Source: Owenia fusiformis (lineage: Eukaryota > Annelida > Polychaeta > Sabellida > Oweniidae). From it: a stretch of DNA of 64,000 nucleotides. The DNA is taken from positions 20,109,915 to 20,173,914 of the forward strand of contig CAIIXF020000001.1 of assembly GCA_903813345.2 (NCBI GenBank), written 5' to 3'. Position 1 is the stretch's first letter. Every line of letters begins with the position of its first letter. The notes under the pieces are model-generated. The model did not search any database, was not told the origin of the DNA, and worked only from the letters and a program-made list of their open reading frames with translations. The position numbers and the translations under genes were made by a program. Shown in pieces: positions 27,601 through 42,600 of this stretch.

Positions 27601-30600
27601 AAGGCATGAACATGACAAAAAACACCATCAGTTATTGGAAGTTATAAGAATGCTGAACCCCAAACACTGACTGCCGAACACCATCCACAAAAAGTTGAAC
27701 CTATATGGGGACATATTGAGCCTTCCCTCTCGATATTGCCAACTCAAAGGTCATTGACTTTGAGGCTATTGAGATGTACCAGACTCTCTTAGTTGGAAAG
27801 AGCATCTTCTTCTAGAAATATGAATACCACAATGCCACAGGACAAGAGGTGATATAACCTTTTAATATATTAGGTAGATCATATAAAATAACATTGGAGG
27901 TATTATGATATAAGTGGCACAAAAATTAACCCTAAAACTCTCATTTCCTCGTCAATTAGGAGGAACAGGCATATCACAAAGGAGCATTTAGAACTAACAA
28001 CGGACAACCACTTTAACAGGCAATAAGCAAAAAAAGGCGTTTAAAGTGTGGGTGGAGATATTGATCATTTCAATATTCTTCAGTGGCCTTGTTCAGCCGC
28101 GATCAATACATCAATAGTAGTTAATTGCATCAATGCGCTGTGTTCCTCCCACCCTCCTCTGACCCACTCAAATGCAAGATAAGCAAAATATCTAATAGGA
28201 CGTGAGTAGAGATCTGATGTAAGATAATATCAATAGGAGCTAGAGCAAGGAAAGGAAGGGGGAGTGGCAGTGATGTCAGATGACCTTTCCAATATAAAGG
28301 ATGACTGATTGCAACCAAAACTAATCACCCTCTGGTATACAGAAAGTGATGGATCACTAAATATTCAATTTCATGCCCATTATTAGAGATCTTATATCTT
28401 CACACTAACATACAATTTCCCAATTTTCGACAGATGACTATTTGTTTCACTGTCAAAATTGTATCAATCGTTGTAATGAAAAATCCACACATGCAAAACA
28501 AAGCATTTCATGGAAAATATTAATTTGAGATGCAAACAATTATGGTTTAGATTTCACAGAAATGATGGATGTTTAAGTTCAAGCTGCTCGTATCTCAAAC
28601 AAATTTTTCTCTTTTTATTAATATTTTACTGCAAAGGCCTATCCCTGTATGATCTCATATTTTAAGAATGTGAATATGACAAATATTAATGATGATGGTA
28701 TTTGCCTATTGATAAAACACCAGAAGAGCGATAATATACAAAAAAATTTCAGGAATCAAGGGAATCTAAATTCTTCCTAGATTGAATTGAGTAGAATCAC
28801 CGTGGCTCAATAAAGCTGTCCATAGTCACATCCGAGGAAATCATTGCAGCCTAAGCAACCAAACAATATTCATTGACCTTCAGTTAATTCTGGTTGGATC
28901 AAATATTCTGAAATACATCATGCTTTTAGAGCTGTATTGATTTATAAACCAATTCAGCAAATATTATATTTTGTTTTTTAGAATTTCCCTGGGAATATAT
29001 TTGATTTTTCCTAAGGATGTTGAAACAAGGTATGTGCAATTCAGGAAATGCATCTTTTTGAGGCTATCTTTCTTTTCAAGATATATAGGCTATCACAAGG
29101 TTATTTCGCATTTGCTTTTACTAAAATAACTATGTAAGTAATCCATGGGATGGACTGTGATGCAATTTTGTCAAAATCTTCATACAAACCAATTTCTGTA
29201 TATTTTGGATATGTGCAATAAAGCTGGGACATTTTGTACCTTGGAGCTTCAGCCTCTTTGAGAAGTTGTGCTTCAAAATCAAAATGGCATTGGAGCATCA
29301 ACATATATGATGCCATATATACCTTAGCTAAACTATACAAAATTCAAGAAATATACAATTTGCTCTCTGAATGGTTGGTGTTTGTATTTTTCTATTCAGT
29401 ATACCACTATAGCCATTGGACAATTGATCACATATTTTACAAAAAACAAATCCAAAATAATGTGATTTCACTTGCCATTTAATTCTAATTAACAATCTCC
29501 CAATTTTTTCTTTGGAATATGAACTACTTACAAATTCTAAATTTCTCAACAAATAAACACAGCTGGTAGTTTCAATACATTGATTTTCTAATTTTTGCAT
29601 ATAAGTATTAAGAACACATCTGGTTTCAAAATTTGATGGCCTACTGTGGTCTATGTCCTTGAATCCAGGTCTACTATGCAGTCGAAATGTTGAGGCATGC
29701 GCAGACCTCTATTTAGTGATATTTTCATTTCAAATATGGCGGCCAATCCGATGTCTGACGACCCTTACAAAGAATCTAGGCAGTTTGCATTTTTACCTCC
29801 TGTGAAATAACAAGTGGAATTTAGTAGTTGTTTTGTGTTTTATTATCATTCTGCATCGTAATTCTATGTGATGTGGTGTTGAAATGTCAGCAGAAATACA
29901 TATCCATACGATAATCGAGTGAATCAGATAACAGATTTTTCGAAAACCCGTCTCGTGCTAAGAGTGTAAAAACTTGTATTAACATGCTCAAAAGTGCCAA
30001 TGTGCACATCAATGTCAAGCTAAATCAATGTTGTGTCTAAAACAGGTACCCGATCTACTCAAAACAGCTTGTCATTCACGTATACACGCTTAGCAAACAC
30101 GGCGAAATGACCCGAATCTTGGAATTTCGTTCAAGAGCTAGTAATGTTTGCTCCGGTCTTCGTCATAAGTGTTCATCAGACTTCACGCATGCGCAGGGGA
30201 AAAACCATCAACCAATAAGGTTTATAAATCAATTTTGCGCATGCGCCTTACAACGGTAAACAAATTCGTATTTATAAACGAACCAGTTTGAGATAACCCG
30301 ATATCAGTCGGAGAAATCTGACGATCTACGAAACTCACTTCAAAAAATCAAATGCGGACTGACGGCGTATTCTACTATGTTTGGATCTAAGATTTTCAGT
30401 TTAGATAAAGTCTTTTATGATCTTTCGAATGAGGTAATTCTCTAGTTCGAAAGACAATCGTATCAACTTGAACAAAAGTTGAGTTTTGACGAAAAATTTT
30501 AACATGCGCAGAAGTCCCATTTTCGTTGTACCATATTGACTGTATGGTCCATATTCTTGAATCCAGGTCTACTCTGGTGTATGTCCTTGAATTCTGGTAT

Positions 30601-33600
30601 ACAATGGCCATGTCTTTAGGTCCCTGGTCCATATGCAGGTCTATCCTTGTCTGTCCTTTAGTCAAGGTCTACCCTGGTTCATATCACTGAGGTCAACTCT
30701 GAGTCCAGGTTTATCCTTACATATGTCCTTCACCTTAGGTCTGCCCTGGTCCATATCAATAATCAGAAGAATCTCTATGGAAAAATCTAATGCAAGAATT
30801 GTTGTGACAATGACATTGTTCAGCCAGCTGTAACTTTGCAACTAATGGCAGGATTCTTAATAATAGAAATCAAGGTCATGCTTGGAGTAAGAAATATAAT
30901 TCAGAAATGTTGAAATTCCTTTCAAATGGACAAGACTCCATTCATAAAGCCTCAGGGATTACTTGCAATAACCACAGCATGTCAGATAATAAACCTAGTT
31001 TCCATCATAAAGTACCCCTGGGACTACCCGAGAAAATATGATGGAATGAAGGAATGAAGGAATTGAGAGCAAAATAGTGGAATCCTCAAAGAACAAAGTA
31101 AACAGACATGTTATGAAGACCCTGGATGTATAAAAATACCAGAATACAAGGCAATTCATTGAATTTTAAAGATAAATGATACAGATATTGCAGGACTCAA
31201 CAATTTTTTAGTCGTGGATCTATAATGTCAAATAAATGTTTTGGGGAGATACGGGATAAAATCGAACAATATATGACTTTTACGAGTATTAATCATATCA
31301 AATGACAATCTCATTTTTTGGAAAAGTTTTTTTTATTTTTAAATCAATGCAAGTTGGTATGAAAAAGAAACATATCTGATGAATGATTGCAGAAATAATA
31401 TAATAAAATGTTTCCTCGTTAACTCAACCATGAAGTTAGTCATCATATTAGAGTTTCACTTTTGCTTCCAAGCAGTGATAAAAATCCTCTGGGGAATTGC
31501 CATCCAGGAAAAAGAAGAAAAATGAAAAGACGCGAAATCAAAATTGCAAATTCATTCCTAAGCACATTGAACTGTCATTTGACACACCAAACAAAGGATC
31601 GTGCGTGTATTATTGAAGCTATTATAAGCTCCCGGAAGATCTCCATGACAGCGAAGTCTCATAAGTCGCCCCTAGATTCCAATACATTTATGACGCATGT
31701 TACATGGTCAACCTTTTAAAATGAAACATAAACCATAGACAATGATGGTTATCAGTCTTATTATAGTACCAGAGACAGAAATAAAAATACATAGGCTATT
31801 TATACACTATTTCCAAGTGGATGGTAGTTTATTTAGCATTATAATGATAAGGCTGGAGTATGTGGCTTGTAATACTGCACTACAATGCATCATATATCAA
31901 CTCCCATTGAGATTAATACAGCTTGAGATTGTAGCTATGCTTGACACAAAGTAATAATTAACAATACAACTGCTTGCACATTTCTCTAAAAGACGTATCT
32001 TCTCTTTTTATAGCTCTCCAATGAAATGTCAACTGGTCAAGAAACTCATCCCTTGTGTGTTTTCTCGGAACAACTTGACAAAAATGGAAACACCAAAGAG
32101 TAGCATATCCGGCTATTCCGAATAATAAAAACATTTTAAATATTTCATGCTAAAAATAGCATGACTGCAGAATACCATCAATTGGAATGTGTTTGTCTAA
32201 TTTCTTGCCCTCATTAGACATTTTGAATTTCACTAAAGAATGAGTGTGAAAGGTGAAATAATATTTCTTATAAACAATGTACTCTGATAGACCTTAAATG
32301 ATCGAGGTGAATCCAGAGAGATGGCACTAAATTCAGTAGATTGGATATGGTTGGACAGATTCAACAATTGGGCACAATAGGTAGACCAGTCAATATAAAC
32401 AAGCTAGTTGCAAATGTCCCCCATCTTTCGAATGTTCCTACCTCACGACCTTGATAAATCTGCCCGATTTAACCGACCACTGTGTAAATAAACCCCAGCT
32501 GAGTTCACTCTCAATATTGCTCCTCCTGGCAGTTGCAACTGAGTTTTGTGAGACGCCACAAAACCAATTGGCCAATAAACGATGTTACATTTATTCAGAC
32601 GTTTTCAATATTTTGTCACGTGACGAAGCAGGGCGTTCTGATTGGGTCCGTGGACTTAAAACCGGGCCATGAACCGCCACATATGAATGGGACAAACAAA
32701 TTGACCTTTTATGCCACAGGGTCTCTAGACCCAGTGGAAAGCGACGATGAATGTCCTTATGTCATTAAAATGAAACAAACAGGTTGGTAATAATAGAGGT
32801 ATAGGCCTTAGAACATGTGCAAATATGAAACTGAAAGTAATCAATAGCTATACTTGTATATATATACCTCTCACATTAACCAATCTGCATATACAAGGCA
32901 CAGCATGGACTTAAAACTCTCTGAGATCACTTATGAATATATAAATTAGGAATAAAATGGAAAAAGTAATTAGTGCATACTATACTAGGAATAAATTATT
33001 GCCGAGAAAAGTTTCTTCTTATTCTCTCCTTTATTTTTTTCTTGATTGCTCTTGTTTCTAATTTGTGATGGCTATATTATTGTTTAATGTTTTCATTTTT
33101 TATTTCATTTTTATACAAAAATCATCATACAAAATTCTACATTTGAATTATCAAGGAGGATAGCTGTTTGCTCTTCATTATAGTCACACTCATTAGGCTT
33201 TGTCTACTTATATAACCATAAAACTGCAGATTATGCTTTCCCATCACACTCATGATCAATTGATCTCTTTTAATTGCTTTAACTGGTCCTTCAATGTTGA
33301 GTGAGTAAGAGACATATTTTCTAGAGTGGTTATCCCATAGTGGAATACTCCAAGAGGTGGTACAGCCTGTGGATCCCATAATGCTAAAAATAAATTCTGA
33401 AATGGATGAATGAAGCCAATTGCATGGCCCATTATACTGCTCACAAGTACTAAAAGTAGAATTTACTAATTGGAGTTAGATGTTTCCATTAAGCCCAATA
33501 TAGAAATGAATAATAACCTACCCCTAGCCTAATAATTCTTAGCATGGCATTTAAAGTGACTGTATCCAAAGTATTTAATAGTTCTTGAAAAAATGTGCTT

Positions 33601-36600
33601 GGCTAGTTTGATCTACTTTGTTTTAATTAAGATTGATGCAATATAAATGATACATTTATTTATGTAATATACACAATGTTTTGGTCAATTTTATCATTCA
33701 TTAAGGGGTGGTCATACTATATGTGTTGTTGAATTTGGAACTACAGCCTTTCAAGGGCATATTTTAAAAACAATTTCAATGTTCACCCTTCGACACTAAC
33801 TTTAGGACTTCAAGATCTTCTACATCTATGATTCCCTTGAGACCAGGTGCTCCCATTCTGATACTCATAGCATCTTTCTCTTTCACAGGGCTTATATGAA
33901 CTGAGATGTCATGGTTTATTGATGAGGTGCTCCGCATTGGGACTACTATTATCAACCTTTCTGCCTCTGTTAGGGGAACACTTTTCAGTCCGAACACCAA
34001 CTGGCTTAATGTTAAATGAATCTCTTTAAATAGAAGACCTCCAAAATGGAACACACACTGCCAAAGGTGTTCTTCTTAAACAGGTTTTCCTGTTTTGGAT
34101 TGTGATATTGATTACTGAATGATGGGGAAGAGTGCAAGACATTGCTTCTTTATATGTTAAATCATACTTTTTCCATTTCCAAATTTTGTAATGCTCTTTT
34201 TTCTTTTCACTTTTGGCATCATGTTTGCATATATTCAATGAATGTTACTCTGAATAAATCCTGGAAAACATATTCGAGACCAATATGCTTTGGAATTCTC
34301 AAATGCAGGAATGTTTCTAGAAATGCATCTCTGGCTAAATACTCATCATTCAAACAGAATTAGTAAAGTGTTTTAAAAGGTCACCTTATTTTGTAAACAA
34401 GCATATAGATATAAAAATAACAAATCCCTGTGTAATTTATACTCATCCAAGCTCTACTCAGTGAACATATCATAACTAATCAACATTTTTCCACATAAAG
34501 TTTCAGAAGAAAATTGAATATGCCAGCAAATGGCGAAGTCATTTATAATCCACCCACATGGTTCACCTAGAACCCCTACACCTGTAAACAGTATATTCTC
34601 AAGCAGTCTATCACATGTTATAAATGAGGAAATAACGCTATATGTGAACTACACAAGCAGTTGCCAATTAAGTTTTTGAGTGATTCATTTTTTATGAGAA
34701 CCGATAGTTGTTTGATATAACATGATATCTGATAAGACAAAATGCGTTTTTAATTCACTGCGATTAGAGACTAAGAAATAGCATCCAAGTTTGGCCAGCC
34801 GATATGGCGAATTTTCACTTTAAATAATGTCTGGGTCTATATACTGTACATACGTTCATGGAAAATAATAGACTCACCAAAAAATAATATTGACTATAAT
34901 CAACCTAATGGATGGTGTTCAGATATAAAATCAATTTTCAATAAGTTAGGGATGAATGATTATTATAACCAGAAACAATATGTTAATACCAGCATTGTTA
35001 AGAGAAAACTAAAGTTAAAATTACAAGAAAAATTACGTATAGACATTGAATCATAACCCAAATTGAGGACTTACCTGACTTTTAAACATGACTGTCCAAT
35101 AGAACAATATTTACTTACATCATCATTGACAAGGGGTGAATGCTCTTTAATAGCTCAGTTAAGAACTAACGTGAATTGAAAAGACAGTGCCAAATTTGTA
35201 ACTCAAATGATATTGAAAATGAATCACATTTTGTATTTAAATGTTCAAGGTATTCAGAAGCTAGAAAGTCTTTTCTTCAGGAAATCAAATGTACTTCCTT
35301 TAATGACATCTTTGAAAATAAAAAAATATATTAAATGTTTTGGAAAGTATTTGCAAAAAATAGTCTATATAAGGAAAAGCGTTTTATTTAAAAATCAAAA
35401 TCAATAATGATGTTGAACTTAATTGCACTAATTTAATATTTGTATTTGTAATTTTGTATTTGTATAAAATGTAACTTATTTTTATTAATGTAAAATGTGT
35501 CTCATAAGCCCAAGTAGGGCTGGCTATTAAATAAATGAATGAATAAATGAATATAAATAAATATACATGGTTGATTTGATTTGATTTAAATATTATATCT
35601 ATTCTGGGTAGCTCTATCAGTACAAAACTGGTCTTCTGAGAGGCCCAGTGATTCCAAAAGTAATCTTCCTTACTAGTATCAACTTGCTGAAACCTTATAC
35701 CTGGTACAATAATGATCACAATAATAAACAATCATTTTATTATAATAGTTTTCTGAGTAAAGTAATGTTCTGAATTTTGAGTGGCGCATGGCTCAACCTC
35801 TTGTAACTCCCTCCCTTGTGAACACCTTCCCATCCAGACACATTTTTCCGATCCTATTTATACCTCCCATTGACTCCCAATTGTGAAAAACCTGAAATTC
35901 AAACACCTCCTAATTCGAACAATTAACACTTTTCACAAAATATCACATATTTCTTACAAAATTGCTCAAATATACTTAAACACTGATTTGTTATGATTTC
36001 AAACTTTTGAAAAAACATCAAATTATCTCAATCATAATAGGTCTTTCTACAAGACTAAATTCATTTGAATTGGCTTTTAGAATGCCTTAATAAGCTATGT
36101 GGTCAAAAGAAATATTAATATTCATTGAGAATGCACTTACATTTCTTCAAAATAAAGAAACTGAAGGATACAAGAACCTGTGAAATTCGAACATATCCTA
36201 ATCCAAACGCTTTTAGCCAGTCTCAATGGCGCTTGACTTAATAGACAGGTTTTACTGTACATAAGCCATGTTACAATCTTTTGTTGCGAATGATTATAAA
36301 ATCTAAATAAACTGTAATAGCAGAATGAGTTCTAAAATCTATGAAGTGAGGCATCTCATAGAATTTTGTAAAGGACGATAAATTCTCTGGAAATTCACGG
36401 AAACAGGAAATAAATTGCGGCACATCATGTAGGCTACTGGCAACTCCTAAAGTAACATGTCGGTGGTTTATTGAGGCAATTATATGAGTATTGAGTCCAG
36501 CCGGGAGAGCATAAGGCATATATTCCTATGTAAATCATTTATTTATGGGGCTCTGAACCATTAATTGCACTCCGAGGATCTGAACTAATATAATGTCTAA

Positions 36601-39600
36601 TCAGTCAAAGAAAGTTAAAAGGAGCACATGAAATATGTCCATATCATTACTGGCTTCATTGCATTCAGTCTCTTTTTGTACTAACAATGTTTTGCATTCC
36701 TTTACTTACAGAATGTGAAGTTTGGCTGTGATATTACCTATTTATATATTATATAACCATGCCTTTAGTATACAGGGTGACCCCAGAAATGCAACCTTTT
36801 AATTTTGAAATAAACAATCTGTCTGTTGTTTTCAACAATAAATAAGAGTTATTCAATTGAGAGTTGTGCATTTTATAGTGTCACCCTGTACAAAACTCAA
36901 ACATCGCTTCCTCACTTGCAAATAAAGGTGAAACTCAATACTTTCTATTCTAGCGTCCTTCTCCTAATTACAAGGAAGATTTAGGGCAACATTAGAGAGA
37001 TTTCACAACTCACTTATAGCATGTTTATTATTCCTGTATAACGTATAACTTATAAAATGTTTGATTACGTCATAATTTAGTGTGTGATATTCTTACGCAG
37101 AGACGGCGATTTATATGAATATCACACTTATGGACGTATAGAGCTACGTAATAAATGATGAAGAAAATGTCTTTTTTGAGCGATCTCTATGAATATCACA
37201 CTTTTGGACGTATAGAGCTACGCAATAAATGATTAAGAAAATATATTTTTTGACAACTACTGTATGTGACCTTGTTTCACTATCATTTTATCCAGTATAT
37301 ATTCATATCCCCAGGTATTAAATATGCCCTTAGTCAGAACAGATATTGATATGTATATCAAGACACAACAGATCAAAGAAAGCATTAGACCCATTCATAC
37401 AACTATGTATTAAGAATGCTGAATGCTGATATTGACAATGTATATATTCAGACTATATGTGAAAACCCAATAAATGCATTATACTTCTATTATACAGTCA
37501 ATACATGTACTTAGATAAATAATTCTATTAAATTTAAATCAGGTGATCTAATATCACAGAAAATGATAGAAAATATCTCACCTGTTTTCTCAGCAATGTA
37601 AGGAGCAAGTTTGCTCAGTGCAACAAAAATTGACATTCTTTATGCTTCAATATTTACTTTTGTTTTTCATTGATTTCTTGTCCGAATTAATAGCAAGCAA
37701 CAGTGTAACATGTGTTCTCATCTAATTGTACCAGGAATTTTACGATAATATCTCTCCATATTTGGTCATTCTGTGTATGAGTGGCAGCGAAGGATCAGCT
37801 CCTTGTTCCTAAACCGATGATCTGTGGTGACTAATATGCGATCAACCGATTTACAATTTCTTGTTCCCAAGAATGTGTTCAATCAATAGCCAAACAGGCA
37901 TTACTAATTTAGAGGATCTTATTCAATGAGTTGATAAGAAATTAAATGTCATTGTTTATAATGTCCATGGATGTGATATTCTCTTCACAATTCTTTTAAC
38001 AAGCCAGCATCAATTGCACTGAACTAAATGTCAAATTGAATTGCTAGTACAATATTGTCCCATATTGCTATAAATATATCAGCTATTGATAAAGGTTTTA
38101 GTAAATTGTTACAGCTGTCCACACATAATGTTCATTTCTGGTATCCATATACTATAGTAGGTGTGTCTGTGTCTTATCTCTTGTTTGATGTGTCCATGAA
38201 CTATTGATGTGTCTTCACGAATCTGATCATTAAGTACACTAGGTACCAGCTTACTGAACAAATGCAGACCCTAGTATGAATTTTAAAATGCCCTAGCATG
38301 CCATATATAATTTATTACCGAGATGGATGAATTTATGCTAACTCCTACATGGCAAAAATCAATAGCTATAAAATAGAAAAAACTGTTCTAATTAACACAA
38401 GTTGATCTTGCAGACACGCTTCAAATAAAAACAGAAAACCTTCAGACAGTTGCATCTGGATTCAAACATGTTAGATCCCCAGTAATTATGCTTTAAACAT
38501 TGTAGGTCCATATGTTTTAGTTGGTATTTCATAAGTGAATCGGCCGTATTTGCATGGTGAGCCTTCAATTAATGGTCTTCAATAACATCTCATCCAACCA
38601 CGATCTGCAGTCAATCAATGTGCCACAATCCCTGGTTCGTAAAACTCTACCAGGGCTCGAGATAATCTATAGATCTCGAGAACTCAATGTGGCATGATCA
38701 AATTGGCACTTACTAAATTAGTAAATTAGTAAGCGAGACGCATCAGTATTCAATTCTAAAAGATGTCATAGATCACCAACCATTTCAACAATATCCTATT
38801 ACAGAAAACCAAATCAACCGTAATAATTATTATCTAATAAAACACATGGAGGCAATAACTGCTATGGATTAAACAGCCAGGCACAGGCAGCACTTTAATA
38901 TGCGTTACTTGGCCTCTTATGAGCAATGTTTCTTGGAGTAATGCACATGGGGTGCTGGGTCAGAAAGCAGCAATTACCACCTACTTCATCCATCATCCTC
39001 CATCAGATCCCATCTTTTCTGACAAGCAATTCGCAGATTGATGCTAATATTGATTTCTAAGATTGACCAAAGCTTGAAAATAAACATAGCCAATAATAAT
39101 AAGTCGCCTATCGCTTAGGAAAAGAATATGCTTTGGAAAACATTAAATTAAAGGCAGAATCAGATATATAGGGGGTGACAAAATTACAAGCAACTTGTCT
39201 TATTGACCTACAATCTATTCCTTACAATATCAAATACAATATCTCCAAAAAGATTCACAATATGTAAAAAATGGTGAAGTTATTAATGATTCAAAGTGCA
39301 AAAATGTTTAAATTCTCCCAAATAGAAAATTAATATATAATTGTAAAAATCTTTAGTTTTCCAGGAGTAAAGTATGTACTTTTGTGATTTTTAGAAAATA
39401 AACATGACAAGGAATGACATGAGCCAAAAATATTCTAAAATTGGAACAATTTTTTTTGTTTAGCCTGCTGACGCTATCTCTGATTCTCTCTTAATGCAAG
39501 CTGTATTCATCATTTTGGACATCAAGACCAACATTAGATTCTTCTGAAGAAATGGCTTTTCACTTCAAAAGCTTGAACATACATGTATTTTATACATTTA

Positions 39601-42600
39601 GATAAGTTGCACAAATAGCCTTTAAATGTTTGTAGCACTCTTTGACTGGTAAATCTAGCGACTTCAATATATATTATTAAATAAATTTTATTGAGTATAC
39701 TTTTCTACTTACTTGTTACATGTCAGATATATGTAGTATATGTTTCAAAATTTGAGGAAGATTTGACAATTTGAATATTAATTGTAAAATTATGATTATA
39801 TCGCCTGGCTATACATGAACTCTTAAGCAAACTCTCAATCTGAAGTATTTTCTTCTTTCTAATGGTATATGTCGGTGTAGCATGCTTTAATTGATCAAAT
39901 TTTGGAAAAATTGTTAATTGCATATGTTTCGAGTAAGAAAATATTTCTTCATCTTGGATTTCTTGTAATGAAATAGAGGTGTCATGAAAGACAGTATGAT
40001 GAAAATAAACAAGGCATTAATGTCACAACTTATCATTTGTTACAGATATCAACCACCAAACGCTATTACAGATACTGATACCGAACAATGTCCAAAAAGT
40101 CTATAACACTACAGGACATAACTCATAAAATGGTTATATAGGTTCACAGTAAAAATTTGAAGTCAGTCTAAACTAACTTGTTAAATCATTGGAAGTTATA
40201 GTAAGAATTTGTTACAGATGCCAAATACCAAAATCCTACTGCTGAATGCCAACCACCGACAAAAAAATTGGAGACTATAACAATACGTCACCACTGGGGT
40301 GACATTATAAAAAATGATATTTTCAATGAGGATAATGAGGCATATGGGAATGTAGGATTAGACATATTCATTTTTTGTAACAATCAGTTACATTCTGGGG
40401 AATTCAAGCAAAGACAGATTAATCAAATATGACCAGAGATAGTTGGGGAAATCATGTTACATCAGCCAGTACCCGAAATATCAATTGATTTTTCAACAGA
40501 AATAGTTTTTCATATCTTAAAATAATTATCTTGTAAATTAGGATTTATGAGGCTTGCATATGGCATTTATTTCCCTTTAAAGAGATTGCCATATACAGTA
40601 TTAGGGATATCATTTAGAATAAAGCTTTTAATGAGAAATCTATATTCAAGATCAATTTATTGTAGACAATGTTAAACATATATACCTTATACTATAGATC
40701 AAGGGTTCCAATAAAGAGGAACTTGGGTATGTTAAAATGTATATTTACTTTAATATATGAATCTTGTGGGCTCAATTTGTCATGGGTCTCTTACTGTGCT
40801 GTACATATCAATGAAGCCTTTTGATCTCCCCAAGCAAGGACGTGTGCTTTATAGTATAATATGGCTGCCATTTCATATGACAAAATATCAGTATGGGAAC
40901 AAGAAGAAGACAACACTATGTGATGCTCATAGACAAACATTATTCAGTAGTTATTTGTGATATCATATTTCATTGTCAACATATACAGTAGTGAGCCCTG
41001 ATAATATATATTAACAAAATTAGCCATGCATAAGTTGGTCATGATAACATATTAACATATAGTTGGTCATGATAATATGTATGAACTAATCGTTATATAT
41101 GTCAACACATACCCTGCATGCAGAGTCTAGTTAAAACTACCCTCTGCCTAGTTAAGACTATATTACAGTTAAGTAGCCCGCCTCTACAAGCTATGACATT
41201 CCTGGTCATACAGCCCTTTGAACCTCCCATGCTGATCTTTTCTCAACCAGTCAGTGAGCTGGAGGGAACACATACTAAATGCGTGTGTCAGAGGATATGA
41301 CCATATATAGAAAGTCGTCCCTATTACGACAACAAACTCTGAATGGCTCGGTGAGTTCAGAGATTTATCGTAAACCGAAAGAGTGAAGACGAAGCTCTCT
41401 TTTAAGGAGCGACGTCGAATGAATGCAAAGGGTAGTCAACACATAGTTGGTCATGATAATATATGTCATCATATAGTTAACCATGATAATATATGTCAAC
41501 AAAACTAGCAAAGATGATATAGATCAACTTATAATAAGCTATGATAACACATCAGGATCTCAACATAAAATTAGCCATAACATATCAATGTAAAGCTGAC
41601 CATGCCAACATATTTAGAGGTTATTTGACCATGATGTAAAATATGACAAAATTCTATCGATATAGGCAGACCTTGGAAGGCCTATGTCTTAACAAGATTA
41701 AGGGCATATTTCACATCATAGTGACATAACTGATGCATTACATCTCTAATATTACTATAGTTTTATCAAACTGTCAAATATGAGCATCTAAAATGTCAAA
41801 AGGATACTCAAAATTCAAACGAATTCAAAATGTATTTACCTAATCACATACATCTGTACGGATAAATGCACATATAAGGAATCCACCATGCCCTGTTCAG
41901 GACACGTAATTTTCAACACTGAACGCTCAATATCTTCGTTATATCAGTAATTTATATGATGTGGAACAGCTTCATCATTGTAATGGTTTTAAATCACATT
42001 GAAATGAATTCGTAAAACTTTAGGTCTAACGGGGATCCCAGTTGGGAATCCCAAAATTCAAAATGAGGTAAGAGAGCTTATCAATAATGCAAAAATACTG
42101 GTGGATATTGCCCACCTACTTTGCCACCGACTCCCGTACAAATGCTTCATTGGTATGTAAGACATCAACATAGATGGCTATAACATATGCCAATATAGAT
42201 GCCATGACAATACATAGATGGCTATAACATATGCCAACATAGATGCCATGCCATGCCATGCCATGCCATGCCATGCCATGCCATGCCAATACATAGATGG
42301 CTACGTATGCCAACATATGTCAATATATAGTTGCATTTATATTCCTTTATTCAAAGTTTCAGGATTTTCAAGTTTTCTGAAAAAGGTCAGGCTAAATTCC
42401 CATTGACACAATGTTAAAAAATCTTTACAAGTTCATTCACAACTTTAATGTTAAATCACAATCGGCATGTCAACAAGGTCACAAACATGTAGTTACATTC
42501 CAATGGCGTTTCACATTAATCCAAATGAAGATACTTGATAAATCAAGAAATTAAGTGACTAATTTTTCTAGTTGTCTACATATTATGGAAATTATTCTTG

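Noticed and set aside
42218-42406. Frame encoding repeated AMPCH
   Set aside because: Translation of an ATGCC microsatellite.
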